A stretch of 64,000 bases of DNA from Pascua guehoae. Lineage: Eukaryota; Basidiomycota; Tremellomycetes; Trichosporonales; Trichosporonaceae. Each line of letters begins with the position of its first letter. Positions within the stretch are counted from its first letter, which is position 1. Under the pieces are notes generated by a model. The model had not been told where the DNA came from, did not search any database, and worked only from the letters and a program-made list of their open reading frames with translations. The stretch spans positions 340,112 through 404,111 of the forward strand of contig BCJX01000018.1 of the NCBI GenBank assembly GCA_001600415.1, read 5' to 3'. The translations under genes were made by a program, and so were the position numbers. Positions 47,531 to 57,716 of the stretch are shown piece by piece.

Positions 47531-48452
47531 GGTGGAAGGCTTGTAGGTGTAGGTACGTGTCGTAGGTGTAAGTACGTGTTGTGAGGTCTGATTGGGAGTG
47601 GGCCACGACCGACGCGACGTGGTCCTTTTTATACCTGTTAGCCATCACCGTCGGCAACGCGTTGCTCGATAAGTTGACAAGTTGACCGCCCCGTCACCTT
47701 CACTTGTCACACGGCCACCTCCACACCACCTGCTGCGTGTATTGTGACGCATGATGCACATTCGAATGAACCTTTGGGGGCGACATGGCGACAACCACAA
47801 CTCTGGTAGGCACAACAGTCGACCTGGACCCGAGATTTATCCGTAAGACAGGGGTTGTTCCTCCACTCGAGCACGGCTCAACCAAGATTCGGATCCGGCA
47901 TGCCACTAGCATCCTCTGCCGCCGGCTCCGCCTTTACTCCGCAATGGGTGCGCAAGCACGGCAAGCACAAGCGACAAGTGATGAGCACACATAACAAGGA
48001 GGCGGGACCACCGAGGTCGGTACATTGGAATGATCCAAATCGATATCATCTGGGACTCAGCCTTGGCCCCTAGGTTATTCCTAGCCACTGACGTCAACGT
48101 GCCAAGTTCGCCTCCCTTATCCCAAGCGGTCCGATGATGCGGTCCAACTCGAAGCCTCGAGTCTTTCCAAGACCTGTCACCTTTGCGAGGAGATTTGTCT
48201 GGGCGCGGTTCGACATGCACACATTCTGCATCAAGGACAGTACACCGACCACCGCGTGCCGTGCCCTTTCTTCTCAGTGGTGTGGTGGCAGCCGCCCCCC
48301 GGCTCTAGACGGCTGCCGTGTGGTATGCATCGCCAACCCGCACACCCGCAAACCCCCCCTCCCCCCAACCATCACCCCTAAGACTCTCCCATGTCCTCCC
48401 CACTCTCCTGGGGTGCCAGTCGCCATCGTAACGCACGAAGGCAGGCAAAAAC
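47531..48452. other. intergenic, aldo/keto reductase promoter
   Basis: Holds the promoter of the aldo/keto reductase (TATA at 47626-47633) and the 3' flank of tRNA-Ile. No gene recognised. Confidence 0.55.
47626..47633 (-). promoter_or_regulatory. TATA box of the aldo/keto reductase gene
   Basis: TATAAAAA on the minus strand, 96 bases before the ATG at 47530, which fits a fungal TATA promoter of an inducible gene. Confidence 0.55.
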
Positions 48453-48548
48453 TGACCACTGACAGGATCGAACTGCCGACCTCCGCATGGACTGATACCA
48501 GACGTCGTGGTATTAGTACGATGCTCTAACCAGCTGAGCTAAGCGACC
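48453..48548 (-). tRNA. tI(AAT): tRNA-Ile(AAT) with intron
   Basis: D arm GCTC/GAGC, anticodon stem TCGTA/TGCGG with G-U pairs, loop CT-AAT-A, T arm GGCAG-TTCGATC-CTGTC, acceptor GGTCGCT/AGTGGTC (several G-U). Intron about 20 nt. A diverged second copy is at 57624-57716. Confidence 0.88.
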
Positions 48549-49127
48549 GATGATGGGTGTTTCCCGGAGCTGCTGTCGCCGCGGTCGCCGAGAATGCTGG
48601 CCTGATGGGTGGGGATTTGGGGGGGGGGGACGTTAGGGGAGATGCGTGTGTTTGGGGCCTTGGAGTGGAAGGTGCCGATAGACAAATACGACGGAGGAAA
48701 TCCCTCAACCGGCCGGAATGTTAAGCTCGACGTTCCAACTATATTGAACAGACACCCTTCCTTCTGATGGTCTTAACCTTCACAACCCTTATCAGGTGAC
48801 TACACGACGGCGGCGAATACCTGGAATGATATCAGAGTTGGCCGTGTCTCGGCATCATCCGGTGGGCAGCGGCAAGTGGCTTGCGATAATGTGGTCGTGT
48901 GACCAAGAACGTTGCGGCTATGGCCGTTATTCCGTGCTTTACCGTAACGAGACATGCTTTACCGAACAGAAGTCGTAACGGTAGTGATTGCTGCAAGAGC
49001 GCGTCATGATAAAGACCCCGATATAAAGGCCCCAGTGGTATCAACGCCGCGCACTTAAGAGTCCTACGGCAATCGTTCTGCCTATTGCTCACTACCTATT
49101 GTCCACTGCCTATCATCACCACTCATC
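48549..49127. other. intergenic, permease promoter
   Basis: 5' flank of tRNA-Ile and promoter of the amino-acid permease, with a TATA box at 49022. No other gene. Confidence 0.6.
49022..49028 (+). promoter_or_regulatory. TATA box of the permease gene
   Basis: TATAAAG, 106 bases before the permease ATG at 49128, a typical distance. Confidence 0.5.
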
Positions 49128-51348
49128 ATGTATAGTCCCAACGGATCCTACGATGACAAGGACACAAAGGACGCGGGGAGAATCGCCGTGCTGCCCGTCG
49201 ACGATGTCGAGGCCGGTCGTCTAGATACCCGTGAGCCTTTGATGGGAGACTCTCCCGCTGATTTCAAGAGCGGCAGGACGGCCTCAAGCGCGGTCTCTCA
49301 TCTCGGCATATCTCGTTCATCGGGTTTGGAGGGGGAATTGTAGGTCATCGATACGTTAAGAATGTAAGGCTGACCGCAGGGAGTTGGTGGGTGATTGGCG
49401 TAAACTGCAGCTAAACGCAGGTCTCTTTGTCGGCATCGGCCAGTCGCTGGCCATTGCTGGTCCCCTGGGCATCCTGATCTCGTTCCTCATCACTGGCTTC
49501 AACGTGTGGTGTGTGGTACGTTAACAGTGTATTGGGCGTGCAGTTGACATGTCAGATCCAGTCCATTGGCGAGATTGTCGCCCAGGTATGTTATCTCGGT
49601 CTCCTCCGAGGTTAAAGTCGCGGTCGGCTGATGCTCTCTCAGTACCCTGTCGACGCGTCCTTTCCTGGGTACTCGGCGCGCTTTGTAGACAGGGCCCTAG
49701 GGTTTACTGTGGGCTGGACATGTGAGCTACCCATCTGGGCAAAGCTGACATTGACCCAGATTGGTACAACAATGCCATTAGTGTGGCGGTCGAGGTGACG
49801 GCTGTGGCGGTGCTTGTCGGGTACTGGACCGTCATCAACTCGGCCGTGTGGATTGCCATTGGTCTTGTGGCCATTTATCTGTTCAATTTCCTTCCTGTGC
49901 GCTACTTTGGCGAGGCCGAAGTTGCCACTGCGTCCATTAAAGTCATTACAATCATTGGGTAAGTCTGTGCCATGTCTTTAGACCATCATCCGACACATGC
50001 CGGGGGGTCTTGAATACTCAGTGGACCAAGTTCATGTCTGACTCCAGCCTATTCATTTGCAGTCTAGTCATCGCCCTGGGAGGCGCACCCGACCATCACC
50101 GCCGCGGGTTCGAGTACTGGCGCAACCCCGGAGCGCTGAACTCGTACCCAGGAATTGGAGGTTCACTGGGCCAATTTCTCGCGGTCATTCGCACCCTTAC
50201 TAACTCGGCGTTTGCGTATGGGGGCTCTGAAGTCATTGTCCTGTCCGGTGCAGAGGCCAAGGACCCAACTAGGCAAATTCCGAGGAACGTCAAGCTCTTC
50301 ATTTATCGCCAGCTGGTCTTTTGTGAGCCGTGGGATGCCTTTGACCTGCTGACCTGTCAGATATTGGTGGTTCCATCTTCGTGGGCATGATGTGAGTAGA
50401 GTATCCATTCCCGTTCACATGTATAGAATCCCGACGCTACTCATGTCCTAACTCGCAGCGTCCCTTACAACCACCCCGATCTGGTCAACGGTGCGGGCAA
50501 CGCCGCCTCGTCCCCGTGGGTCATCGCCATCAAGACGGCAGGTATCAAAGTCCTCCCGTCCATCATCAACGCGGCCATCATTACCAGCGCGTGGTCTGCC
50601 GGCAACACGTACTTGTACATTGCCTCGCGGACTATTCGCGGCCTTGCGCTCAATGGCCAAGCACCAAAGATACTGGCCAGGACAACCAAGCGCGGTGTCC
50701 CCATCTACGCCGTCCTCGCGACTATCCCAATCGGCATGCTGGCGTTCCTGAGTACGTCACGTCTGGAGTACCGTACAGCCCAGTCAAACTAACAATCCAG
50801 GCTGTGGATCAGGCGGTGCGGCGCAGGCGTTTGACTGGCTCCAGGCGATCATCTCCCTCAACATCCTCCTCAACTGGGGTAAGTCTATGCCCACACGCCC
50901 ACCAGTGGCTAAACGTCTCCAGGGTGCCTGTGCGTCACATACCTCCGTTTCCACGCCGCCTTGAAGGCGCAGAACCGTAGCCGCCACGACCTCCACTGGC
51001 GCGGCTACCTCCAGCCTGGTGCTGCGTGGTTTGGCGCAGTGTTCAGCTTTGTCGTCTGTCTCGTCAAGGGATTCCCCGTGTTCATGAAGGGCGCCTGGAA
51101 TACGTCCGACTTTATCGCGTCGTATATAAGTGAGTAGTAACTCCAGGTTGTCTGTTTGCAGCATTTCTGACTCGCCAGGCATCCCCGTCTACGTTGTGCC
51201 CTTTGTCTTGTTCAAACTCATCAAGCGCACAAAGTTTGTCGAAAAGTCACAGGCAGATCTCGACTCGCACCAGATCGACCCCGCCGATGTCGTCGAGGAG
51301 CGCCAGCCTACTAGCCGGTTTGGGCGGATGGTTCGGAAGGTTATCTAA
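49128..51348 (+). CDS. amino-acid permease (YAT/APC family)
   Basis: Plasma-membrane amino acid/proton symporter of the Gap1/Dip5-like family, 540 residues and about 12 helices. Thirteen exons: 49128-49230, 49269-49339, 49380-49386, 49421-49515, 49556-49585, 49643-49721, 49760-49958, 50063-50322, 50362-50392, 50459-50751, 50801-50878, 50923-51129 and 51179-51348; all phases add up. Motifs: LKRGLSSRHISFIGFGGGI, then GVGLFVGIGQSLAIAGPLG, QSIGEIVAQYPV, SGEA-type VLSGAEAKDPTRQIPRNVK, FVGMIVPYN, SAWSAGNTYLYIASR and LNWGCLCVTYLRF. The 7-nt third exon supplies the Gly-Val-Gly of the first substrate-binding loop. Introns of 34-40 nt flank it. A TATA box lies upstream. Confidence 0.9.
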
Positions 51349-52609
51349 GAGCAAGGCGACTTCGGGGGTGTGTGCAGTGTAGGCGTTGCCTGAAAGAAGT
51401 GCTGGTCTGGGGACATCGCGCTTAACAGAAGGGCCGAGTGTGTGTGCCCTGCAAAGGGCGGTTGGTGGTCGAACATAGTTGTGTGTCAATGCAGAAGCAT
51501 TAAATTGTGTACTCATGCAATGGGGTTGAGGTCGAAATAGCCCTGCAAAAAAAAAAAAAAAAAAAAATGTTGAAGGGACGTGCATTTGCGGCTGGAATGA
51601 CGAGGAATGTGACTTACGATGGTCCAGCACAGGATGGCCGTTTTCGATGGGCTGGAATAGGCACTATGGCGAGTCCGCTTGGCGTGGACTGGACATGGTG
51701 CGTATTTCAAGGCTGGCGAAAATGTGCGAGGACTTCTCCTGGCCTGTCCCATTGTGTCCCATGGGACATGTGGGACACCGTATTGCGTTTTTCGGGGGAC
51801 AGGGAAATGCACTATGGCGGTCCGCGGAGTCTTGGTGCAACCGTAATGCGTTTCTCACGACATAGCGAAAACAGAGCGCCCTCTCCTTCAGCCACGCCAA
51901 ATGCACCACGATATCCTGTGGACAATGATGCTCTGGTGACATGGTGAAGTCTCCACTGCTGAGCCAAGGAATTGCCTTGGACGTGCCTCACCTACCACTT
52001 GGCAACCACTATTTTGTGCAGCCTACGACGCCTTGCGTGCCAAACTCCAAGCGTCCTCGCGGGCTCTCGTGGGCACTGAAGTCTCATGTAAGTGCAGGCC
52101 ATGCCGCGCCGGGGTCTGAGCTGCTGGTTGTCGACTTGGGACAAGTCACCGAGACGGAACACTACCACGCACGCGGTCACAACAGCGTGAACGTCCCGCC
52201 AAATGACGAGTGTGTGTGATGGACGATTGCAATGTGATGAATGCGAGGCTCATTGACACGGGTAAACGCTATACCCGAAGAAGCGCGATATCCTGGGACA
52301 CAGCGCGTCTTGGCGACTCGTGCTCCTCCACATCGGTCTCGTCACGCGTCACGGCTCCAGTTGCAATTCGGATCCGGTCGTGGTACGTCTCGTCCCTCCA
52401 CTGGCCACTATGAAAGGACTTGCCACATGTGCCATGGTGCATGACGACCACTGCTCCTGTGGCAGGGTTCTAATTCTCGAGCACGGCCCATCGGCGCCCT
52501 CCGAGCCAGTTGGCTGACGTCAAATCGGACCTCGCCGACCTCGATCGCAGCCTGTGACCATGACCACTGAACAAGTGCATCCTGCATCCCCTCGTCTCGT
52601 CATACCACC
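51349..52609. other. intergenic between permease and ABM gene
   Basis: Permease 3' flank, with a 21-A run at 51547-51567, then sequence with no motif-bearing frame. No tRNA fold found. Confidence 0.55.
51547..51567 (+). repeat. poly(A) run of 21
   Basis: Uninterrupted 21 A, 198 bases after the permease stop. No target-site duplication or retrotransposon body is visible next to it, so I read it as a simple homopolymer. Confidence 0.9.
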
Positions 52610-53269
52610 ATGCCAGCCGGCGACATTACCGTCTACGCCTTTGTGCGTCCCCTCCAAACTCCCAACTCCCGTCCCTCACCCCACCTCCCCCCCGCACCCT
52701 GGCCCCTCGTCCCCGTCCCCGCCCCCGCCCCCCTCTCTTCCCACCCACACGCACTTGTTCGCTGACATCAGCTCGAAGCGGCGCCGGGCAAAGCCGACGA
52801 GCTCCTCGCGACGCTCAGCCGCGCACAGGCGTATGCCGAGAGCGACGCCGAGCCCGGGTGTCTCCAGTATCGCATCAGTGTGGACCCGCGGGATCGGCAT
52901 AGGGTGTGTGTGTTTGAGGTCTATGTGAGTGAGGCAGGGGTGTTGGGGTGTTGGGGTGTTGGGGTGTTGGGTGGAGACCGAGGGGCGGGGGGGAGGGGGG
53001 GTGAGTGAAGTGGGTCGACAAGGGAGAAAGTGGAGGGTTGGCAGGCCCATAGGCCTCATGGGGCTTTATCGATATGTCCACATGCGCCTGTCCAGCCTCG
53101 ATACCCTGTCCACCCCGTGATCCTGACGCGGCAGAAAGACCAAGCCGCGCTCGACTTTCACATTGCATCCGACGTGTCCAAGAACAATGTCGCGTTTTAC
53201 GCTGCGGGCGGGCTGGCCCGGCCGCTCGAGGAGCAGGATATCCGCATCCATACCGAGTATCGTCAGTAG
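52610..53269 (+). CDS. small ABM-domain monooxygenase-like protein
   Basis: A 106-residue protein of the antibiotic biosynthesis monooxygenase fold (PF03992 type, dimeric alpha/beta barrel); members are quinol/heme monooxygenases or of unknown role. Exons: 52610-52642, 52772-52924 and 53135-53269. Joined, it reads MPAGDITVYAF, then LEAAPGKADELLATL, EPGCLQYRISVD, VCVFEVYKDQAALDFHIAS and AFYAAGGLARPLEEQ, the usual order for the family. The final acceptor is the one that makes VYKDQAALDFH, with a CTGAC branch site. Substrate unknown. Intron 2 carries tandem TGTTGGGG units. Confidence 0.82.
52938..52976 (+). repeat. tandem TGTTGGGG repeat in ABM intron 2
   Basis: Four direct units of about 8 nt (GGGTGTTG), followed by further G runs to 53007. 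The G-rich strand is the coding strand, so a G-quadruplex in the nascent RNA is possible. Confidence 0.75.
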
Positions 53270-54949
53270 GCGTGTTGGGGAGCTGGGTCCACTGTTGTTG
53301 TTGTTGGAGCAGGGTTGTGACGCAGTGCTGGGCGTGATGGACGATGCATGGCAGACAGCCGAAGCTCAAACGGACCGTGTCAGAATGGGCTTGGAAGCGA
53401 TGCTAGAGATCCAACTAGGCCCCTCTCCGACATGCATCACATTTATCCCCTCGGTCGTACACAGCTCCACGTCGTGTCGCCACGCGCACTGCCTTGTGCC
53501 GAGCAGCATTCCAAGAGGGACGATGTGAAGCGAACGCGCACAGCCTGCAGTCCGAAGCGCCGATTTCGAGGAGAACAGCGTCCGAGAAAGCACGACAAGG
53601 AGGATGCACAGGTTGTCGCGACGGGCACAGCTCACGCTGGGGCAGTGCTCCAAGACGCTACTAGTTGAGCCAACATGCACAGGTTGGGCCGCGAGACACT
53701 GCCTCTGTGGGAGATGGTGTTTCCAGCGACACTGCATGCGGATATCACTGTTTCCAGCGACACTACGTGCACAGCCTGAGCGTAAGGCAGTGTTTCTGGC
53801 CGAGAAATTGCACTGCATTGCAGTTGCAGTGCAACTCTAAAGTGGTGACGTTTCAGGTTCGGAGTGGTGACTGGCCCGACCGACTGTGACAACACACATT
53901 GCCCCTGGTGCTTCATGTCGCGGGCCGCAGGTTCGTAATTGCTAGACTGGGTCCAAGACGTACCCGACAAACGGATCTGTATCACCAACCTGATGCGCCG
54001 CTCTGTTCCCAATCACGAGCATGAAGCTATACACGCAGTAGCGCATACATGAGGCACGGCGCGGGGCATCCCTTGTCAACTAGCGCGTGCTGGGACAACA
54101 TTCCCCTGCCAAGCTGTGTTTACTACACGCACACCATGTTGTATTGGCCTTAGCCGGACAGGCGGCTTGCACATGTTCAAATTGGGCACCTCTAACGAGT
54201 TGCGGTGCAGCTGCACTGCCCTTCCCCCGATGATGCCCACCCCTTCACATGCATCGCGTTTCATGAAATGTCATGTGCGCGCCGATGAAACGTGCAGTGC
54301 TGGCTGTGCTCGATAAAACTCTGACAAGTGTTTGTCGCTCCAACGATCAAACCATATAAGACGGGTCGGCACCACCTGTAGGCAGCCTCAGCCAACCGCC
54401 GCCGCTCGCCATCATCGCACATCCGCCGCTCGCCATCGTCGCACATCCAGCACCCATCTACACAACTGCTCAACCACTCTACACCACAGCGCATCTCGGT
54501 CCTGCGCGACTCCAACCAAGCAATCCTGCTCGTCTCGACTCCAACAGGCCAGCTCTACGTGTCCGAACTCCCGACTTTGGCATCGTCCCTGCTCATCTCT
54601 GCTCGTCTCAACTGACCTCTGGTCATCCTGCGGAACTGCATCCAACTCGTCCCGATTAGCGACTACACGCCACTAGCTGCTGGCAACTCGCACCTCGCAA
54701 CTACTAGCTCGCACCTAGCAACTCGCACCTAGCTGTTCGCAACTTGCAAGTCGCAAGTCGCAACTAGCAACTCGCAACCCATCCGCCCGTAACTCACTCG
54801 CAACCCACGACTCAAACGCAACCCTCCCGCTCCAACCTCATCAACCGCCCCCTCGTCTGTCCCACCCGACCCAACTCCCAACCCAACTCCCAACCCAACT
54901 CCCAACCCAACTCCCAACCCAACCTCCCAACCCAAGCCAACCACCCACC
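53270..54949. other. 1.7-kb repeat-bearing intergenic region
   Basis: Contains a direct repeat TGTTTCCAGCGACACT at about 53717 and 53748, two GCCGCTCGCCATC-type units near 54400, irregular GCAACTCGCACCTAG units 54680-54790, and CCCAACTCCCAA units 54870-54935 leading up to the next ORF. No conserved coding frame. Confidence 0.6.
54680..54935. repeat. tandem simple repeats upstream of a small ORF
   Basis: First part: several AACTCGCA(A/C)CTAG-like units, with CAAGTCGCAAGTCGCAA. Second part (54870-54935): ACCCAACTCCCA repeated about four times. Both stop 15-30 bases before the ATG at 54950, so they lie in the promoter or 5' UTR. Confidence 0.7.
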
Positions 54950-55420
54950 ATGACCACCCTCTCCGCCCACACCCTCCTCCCCTCCACGACCTCCATCGCC
55001 AACAGCATCCCCACCGCGCCCTACGTCTTCGAGATCCTCAACTCGCCCGAGGCCGACATCATGGCCCAAGTGCCCCTCACAGTCGTCGTGCCGTGGGACG
55101 ACGAGCTGCCCAAAGGCACCGGCCTGGTCTGCCGCGCCGCCATCGACATTGTCAGCGACATTTGCTGTACCCGGCGCGGCGGCAAGGTCCTGCCATTCGC
55201 CTGGTACGTCGGCCCGGGCGGCCAACAGTCTGCCGCCTCGTCGGCGCCCGCGTCGTCTGCGCCCGCCTCGTCGGGCTCGGCGTCTGGCTCCGCCTGGGTG
55301 ATGGAGGAATGGACAACCGTCATGCTGTGCGCGTGGCCCGACAAGGATGCGAGCGAGTTTGAGGCGTGCGCGCGCGAGAAGAAGTACAACACGACCACCA
55401 TGTGCTATGACCCCAATTAA
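54950..55420 (+). CDS. hypothetical protein, 156 residues
   Basis: Single-exon frame starting ACCATGACC after C-rich tandem repeats. Not recognised. It contains a structured-looking N-terminal part with DICCTRRGGKVLPFAWYVG, a Ser/Ala/Pro spacer, and a C-terminal part VMEEWTTVMLCAWPDKD with several Cys and Trp. No signal peptide or membrane helix. Third positions are strongly C/G, as in real genes here, and the frame is free of stops throughout, but there is no homology support. Confidence 0.5.
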   Translation: MTTLSAHTLLPSTTSIANSIPTAPYVFEILNSPEADIMAQVPLTVVVPWDDELPKGTGLVCRAAIDIVSDICCTRRGGKVLPFAWYVGPGGQQSAASSAPASSAPASSGSASGSAWVMEEWTTVMLCAWPDKDASEFEACAREKKYNTTTMCYDPN

Positions 55421-55973
55421 GAAGCTCTGTATCGATAGGGGAGTTGCTCTGTATCGATAGGATTTGTATCGTGTTTGGATGTGGACGACTGCTTGTGGAT
55501 GTCGTTGGTCAGGTGCGGGTGCCCAGTCTTGCTTACTGGTGTTGTTGCGTGCCCGTTTGCAGACGTGTCAACAGAGGCTGTGGGGCCACTATCCGTGCTA
55601 GTGATCCCGTGACTGACTTGTCGACCGAGACTGATTCAGGCCATTCAGTCGAGTACTAGAGACCAAGTAGCTGACGCTCTTGTGAGTAGCTGTGGCCCTG
55701 GTGCATTTCAGCACCAACCTGCCTGCTTAATCATCGTCAGTGCACATATTGAGGACTGAGAGTCAAAGTCATGAGCGACGCTTGGTCTTGGCCTCCATGA
55801 CCATTATGCAACATGGCCTCGCACTGCAGTTCAGCGCGAACCAAAATGCATCACCTCGTGCCCACCTCTTACAACCACCAGGCACGCTCTACTCTCTCCC
55901 GCGCTGCCTGCATCGTCACGGCCGACTGCATCATCACGGCCGCCTGCTCCCTCACCGCAGTCTATTCCGCCAA
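55421..55973. other. intergenic, convergent 3' flanks
   Basis: Between the hypothetical ORF and the BUD32 stop. GCTCTGTATCGATAGG is repeated in direct orientation at about 55426 and 55446. Otherwise nothing recognised. Confidence 0.55.
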
Positions 55974-57392
55974 CTATCCCGTCATGTCGCGCTTGCGCCC
56001 GCGCAGGCGCACCTCCTTGAGCTTTTGCTCAATCGGGCCCCACTTCTTGCCCATTCCCGCCGCGTACGCCTCCAGGACCTGGGGTTAGTTTAGGTCTCTA
56101 TGCAGGAGCCAAGCAGAGGACAGTGACGGGGTGGTGGGTGACAGGACGTGTCATCCAATCTCGTCCTGCCCAACCCCGATAGAAGTGCGTTCCCAACCAG
56201 ACTCACCCCAGCATACAGCCCCTCGCTCGCGGGATGTGTCGACGCAAACGCCCGCTCGAGGACGTACAGGTCCACTGCGTAGTTTTCGGGCATAGTGGCT
56301 GTGGACGCGAGGCCAAAGTCGATCAGGACCTGGGGTTAGTGCGTGAGACGGGCGCGGCGGGAGGGCAATGGGAAAGCAAGGTGGAAGAGGAGATAGGCAG
56401 TCGGAAGGACGTAATGGGGGAAGCAAGGTGGAAGAGCAGATATGCAGTGGGACAAGTTCCGGAATTCTTACGACCAGGTACAGTCCGTAGACGGATGCCA
56501 TCCGTGGGGAATCCACATCAAGGGCAGTCCAGGGCAGTCCCGTTAGAGCGCGGCAGGCCGCGCTCCCCCTTCTGCCACATTCCCCAGTAAGAGAACAACC
56601 TGGAAAGGCGACACGCCAAGCCCCCTCTCGACACCACAACTGGGCCCAGCTCCGCCACCCTCAGAGTCCGCAACACTCACAATCTCGTACGGGTCCTTTG
56701 CATTCGGCGTGAGCCGAATCATCATATTGGACGTCGTGAGGTCGCCGTGAATAATCGCCGTATTGTGGAGGCGTGCGAGCGCCGCGCCAATGGACCTCAT
56801 GACCTGGGCCTCCGAGACGCCAATGCGCGCAAGCGCGTCCATACCCTCACTGTGTGGCGGGGCGTCTGGTGTCTGGTCCTCGGCCGCCACTTGGTCGGTA
56901 GCGCCGGCCTCGCGCTCGACCTCTTCCTCGGCATCAATCTCGACTTCCCCCTCGGCTCCGCCGCCGAGGACCTCGCGCACACTCCATCCCTCAATCGTCT
57001 CGATGCCCAGGACGCCCGCGGGCTCGTCGACCCACAAAACGCGCGGCGCGACGACGCCCGCACGCGTGCACCGCGCCAGGGCGCGGGCCTCGAACTGCAA
57101 GCGTGTGCGCGTGAGGGACGCGTTCAATGCCGGGTGACGGTACGTCTTGGGGAAGCGGTGTTTGAGGATCACGGGGATGGGGGCAGGCGCGGACGACGAG
57201 GAAGAGGACGGCGCCGTGGACGGCGGCCAGTACATGGACGGTGTGGGGAGGAGCGAGTCGAGCGAGTACACACGCTGGTTAGAGTTAGGTGGTGGCCTGA
57301 GGGCAAGGACTCACAGCCTCGGCGCCCTGCTTGATCAAGGTCGCTTGCTCGAGGAGGCGCAGGGAGGGTGCAGCGTAGGCGTATTCGGTCAT
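55974..57392 (-). CDS. BUD32: KEOPS kinase/ATPase Bud32
   Basis: Atypical small kinase/ATPase of the KEOPS complex, needed for t6A37 modification of ANN-decoding tRNAs; cytosol and nucleus. Exons: 57392-57315, 57274-56681, 56329-56207 and 56078-55974, 299 residues. Marks: LIKQGAEA at the N-terminus, ILKHRFPKTYRHPALNASLT, IIHGDLTTSNMM (catalytic Asp), VLIDFGLAS (metal-binding DFG) and the conserved basic tail RLRGRKRDMTG. It is longer than yeast Bud32 (261) because of about 40 acidic residues after SVREVLGGG. Intron 2 is long (351 nt). Confidence 0.95.
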
Positions 57393-57623
57393 GGTGGTGG
57401 TGGGTAGTGTGGACGAGAACAGTTCGACCTGTTCAACAGACAAGTCGAAATGTGTCGTTGCGTCAGACGCGGAGAGTGGAGACATGTCCGTGTCTGCCCT
57501 TGCCAAACTTGCTGGCGTGCGTGTGTGGCACGAGTGCACCAGACCAAATTGCCCTGTTCCACTCGACCTCTTTGTTCATAAAACGCCTGCCCCATGCATA
57601 CCATTACACGCAAGCAAAAGGAA

Positions 57624-57716
57624 TGATCACTGACAGGATCGAACTGCCGACCTTTGCATACACTAGTAACAGTCTTGTTATTAGTACAATGCTCTAACCA
57701 GCTGAGCTAAGCGACC
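57624..57716 (-). tRNA. tI(AAT): tRNA-Ile(AAT) with intron, second copy
   Basis: Same D and T arms as the copy at 48453-48548; anticodon stem TTGTA, loop CT-AAT-A, intron of about 20 nt different in sequence. Lies about 230 bases upstream of the BUD32 start on the same strand. Confidence 0.88.

Noticed and set aside
51547..51567. Poly(A) run as the tail of a retroelement
   Set aside because: No upstream element body, no target-site duplication and no similar copy in the window.
55974..57716. Functional pairing of BUD32 with the neighbouring tRNA-Ile
   Set aside because: KEOPS does modify tRNA-Ile(AAT), but many tRNAs are substrates and adjacency of one gene is likely chance.
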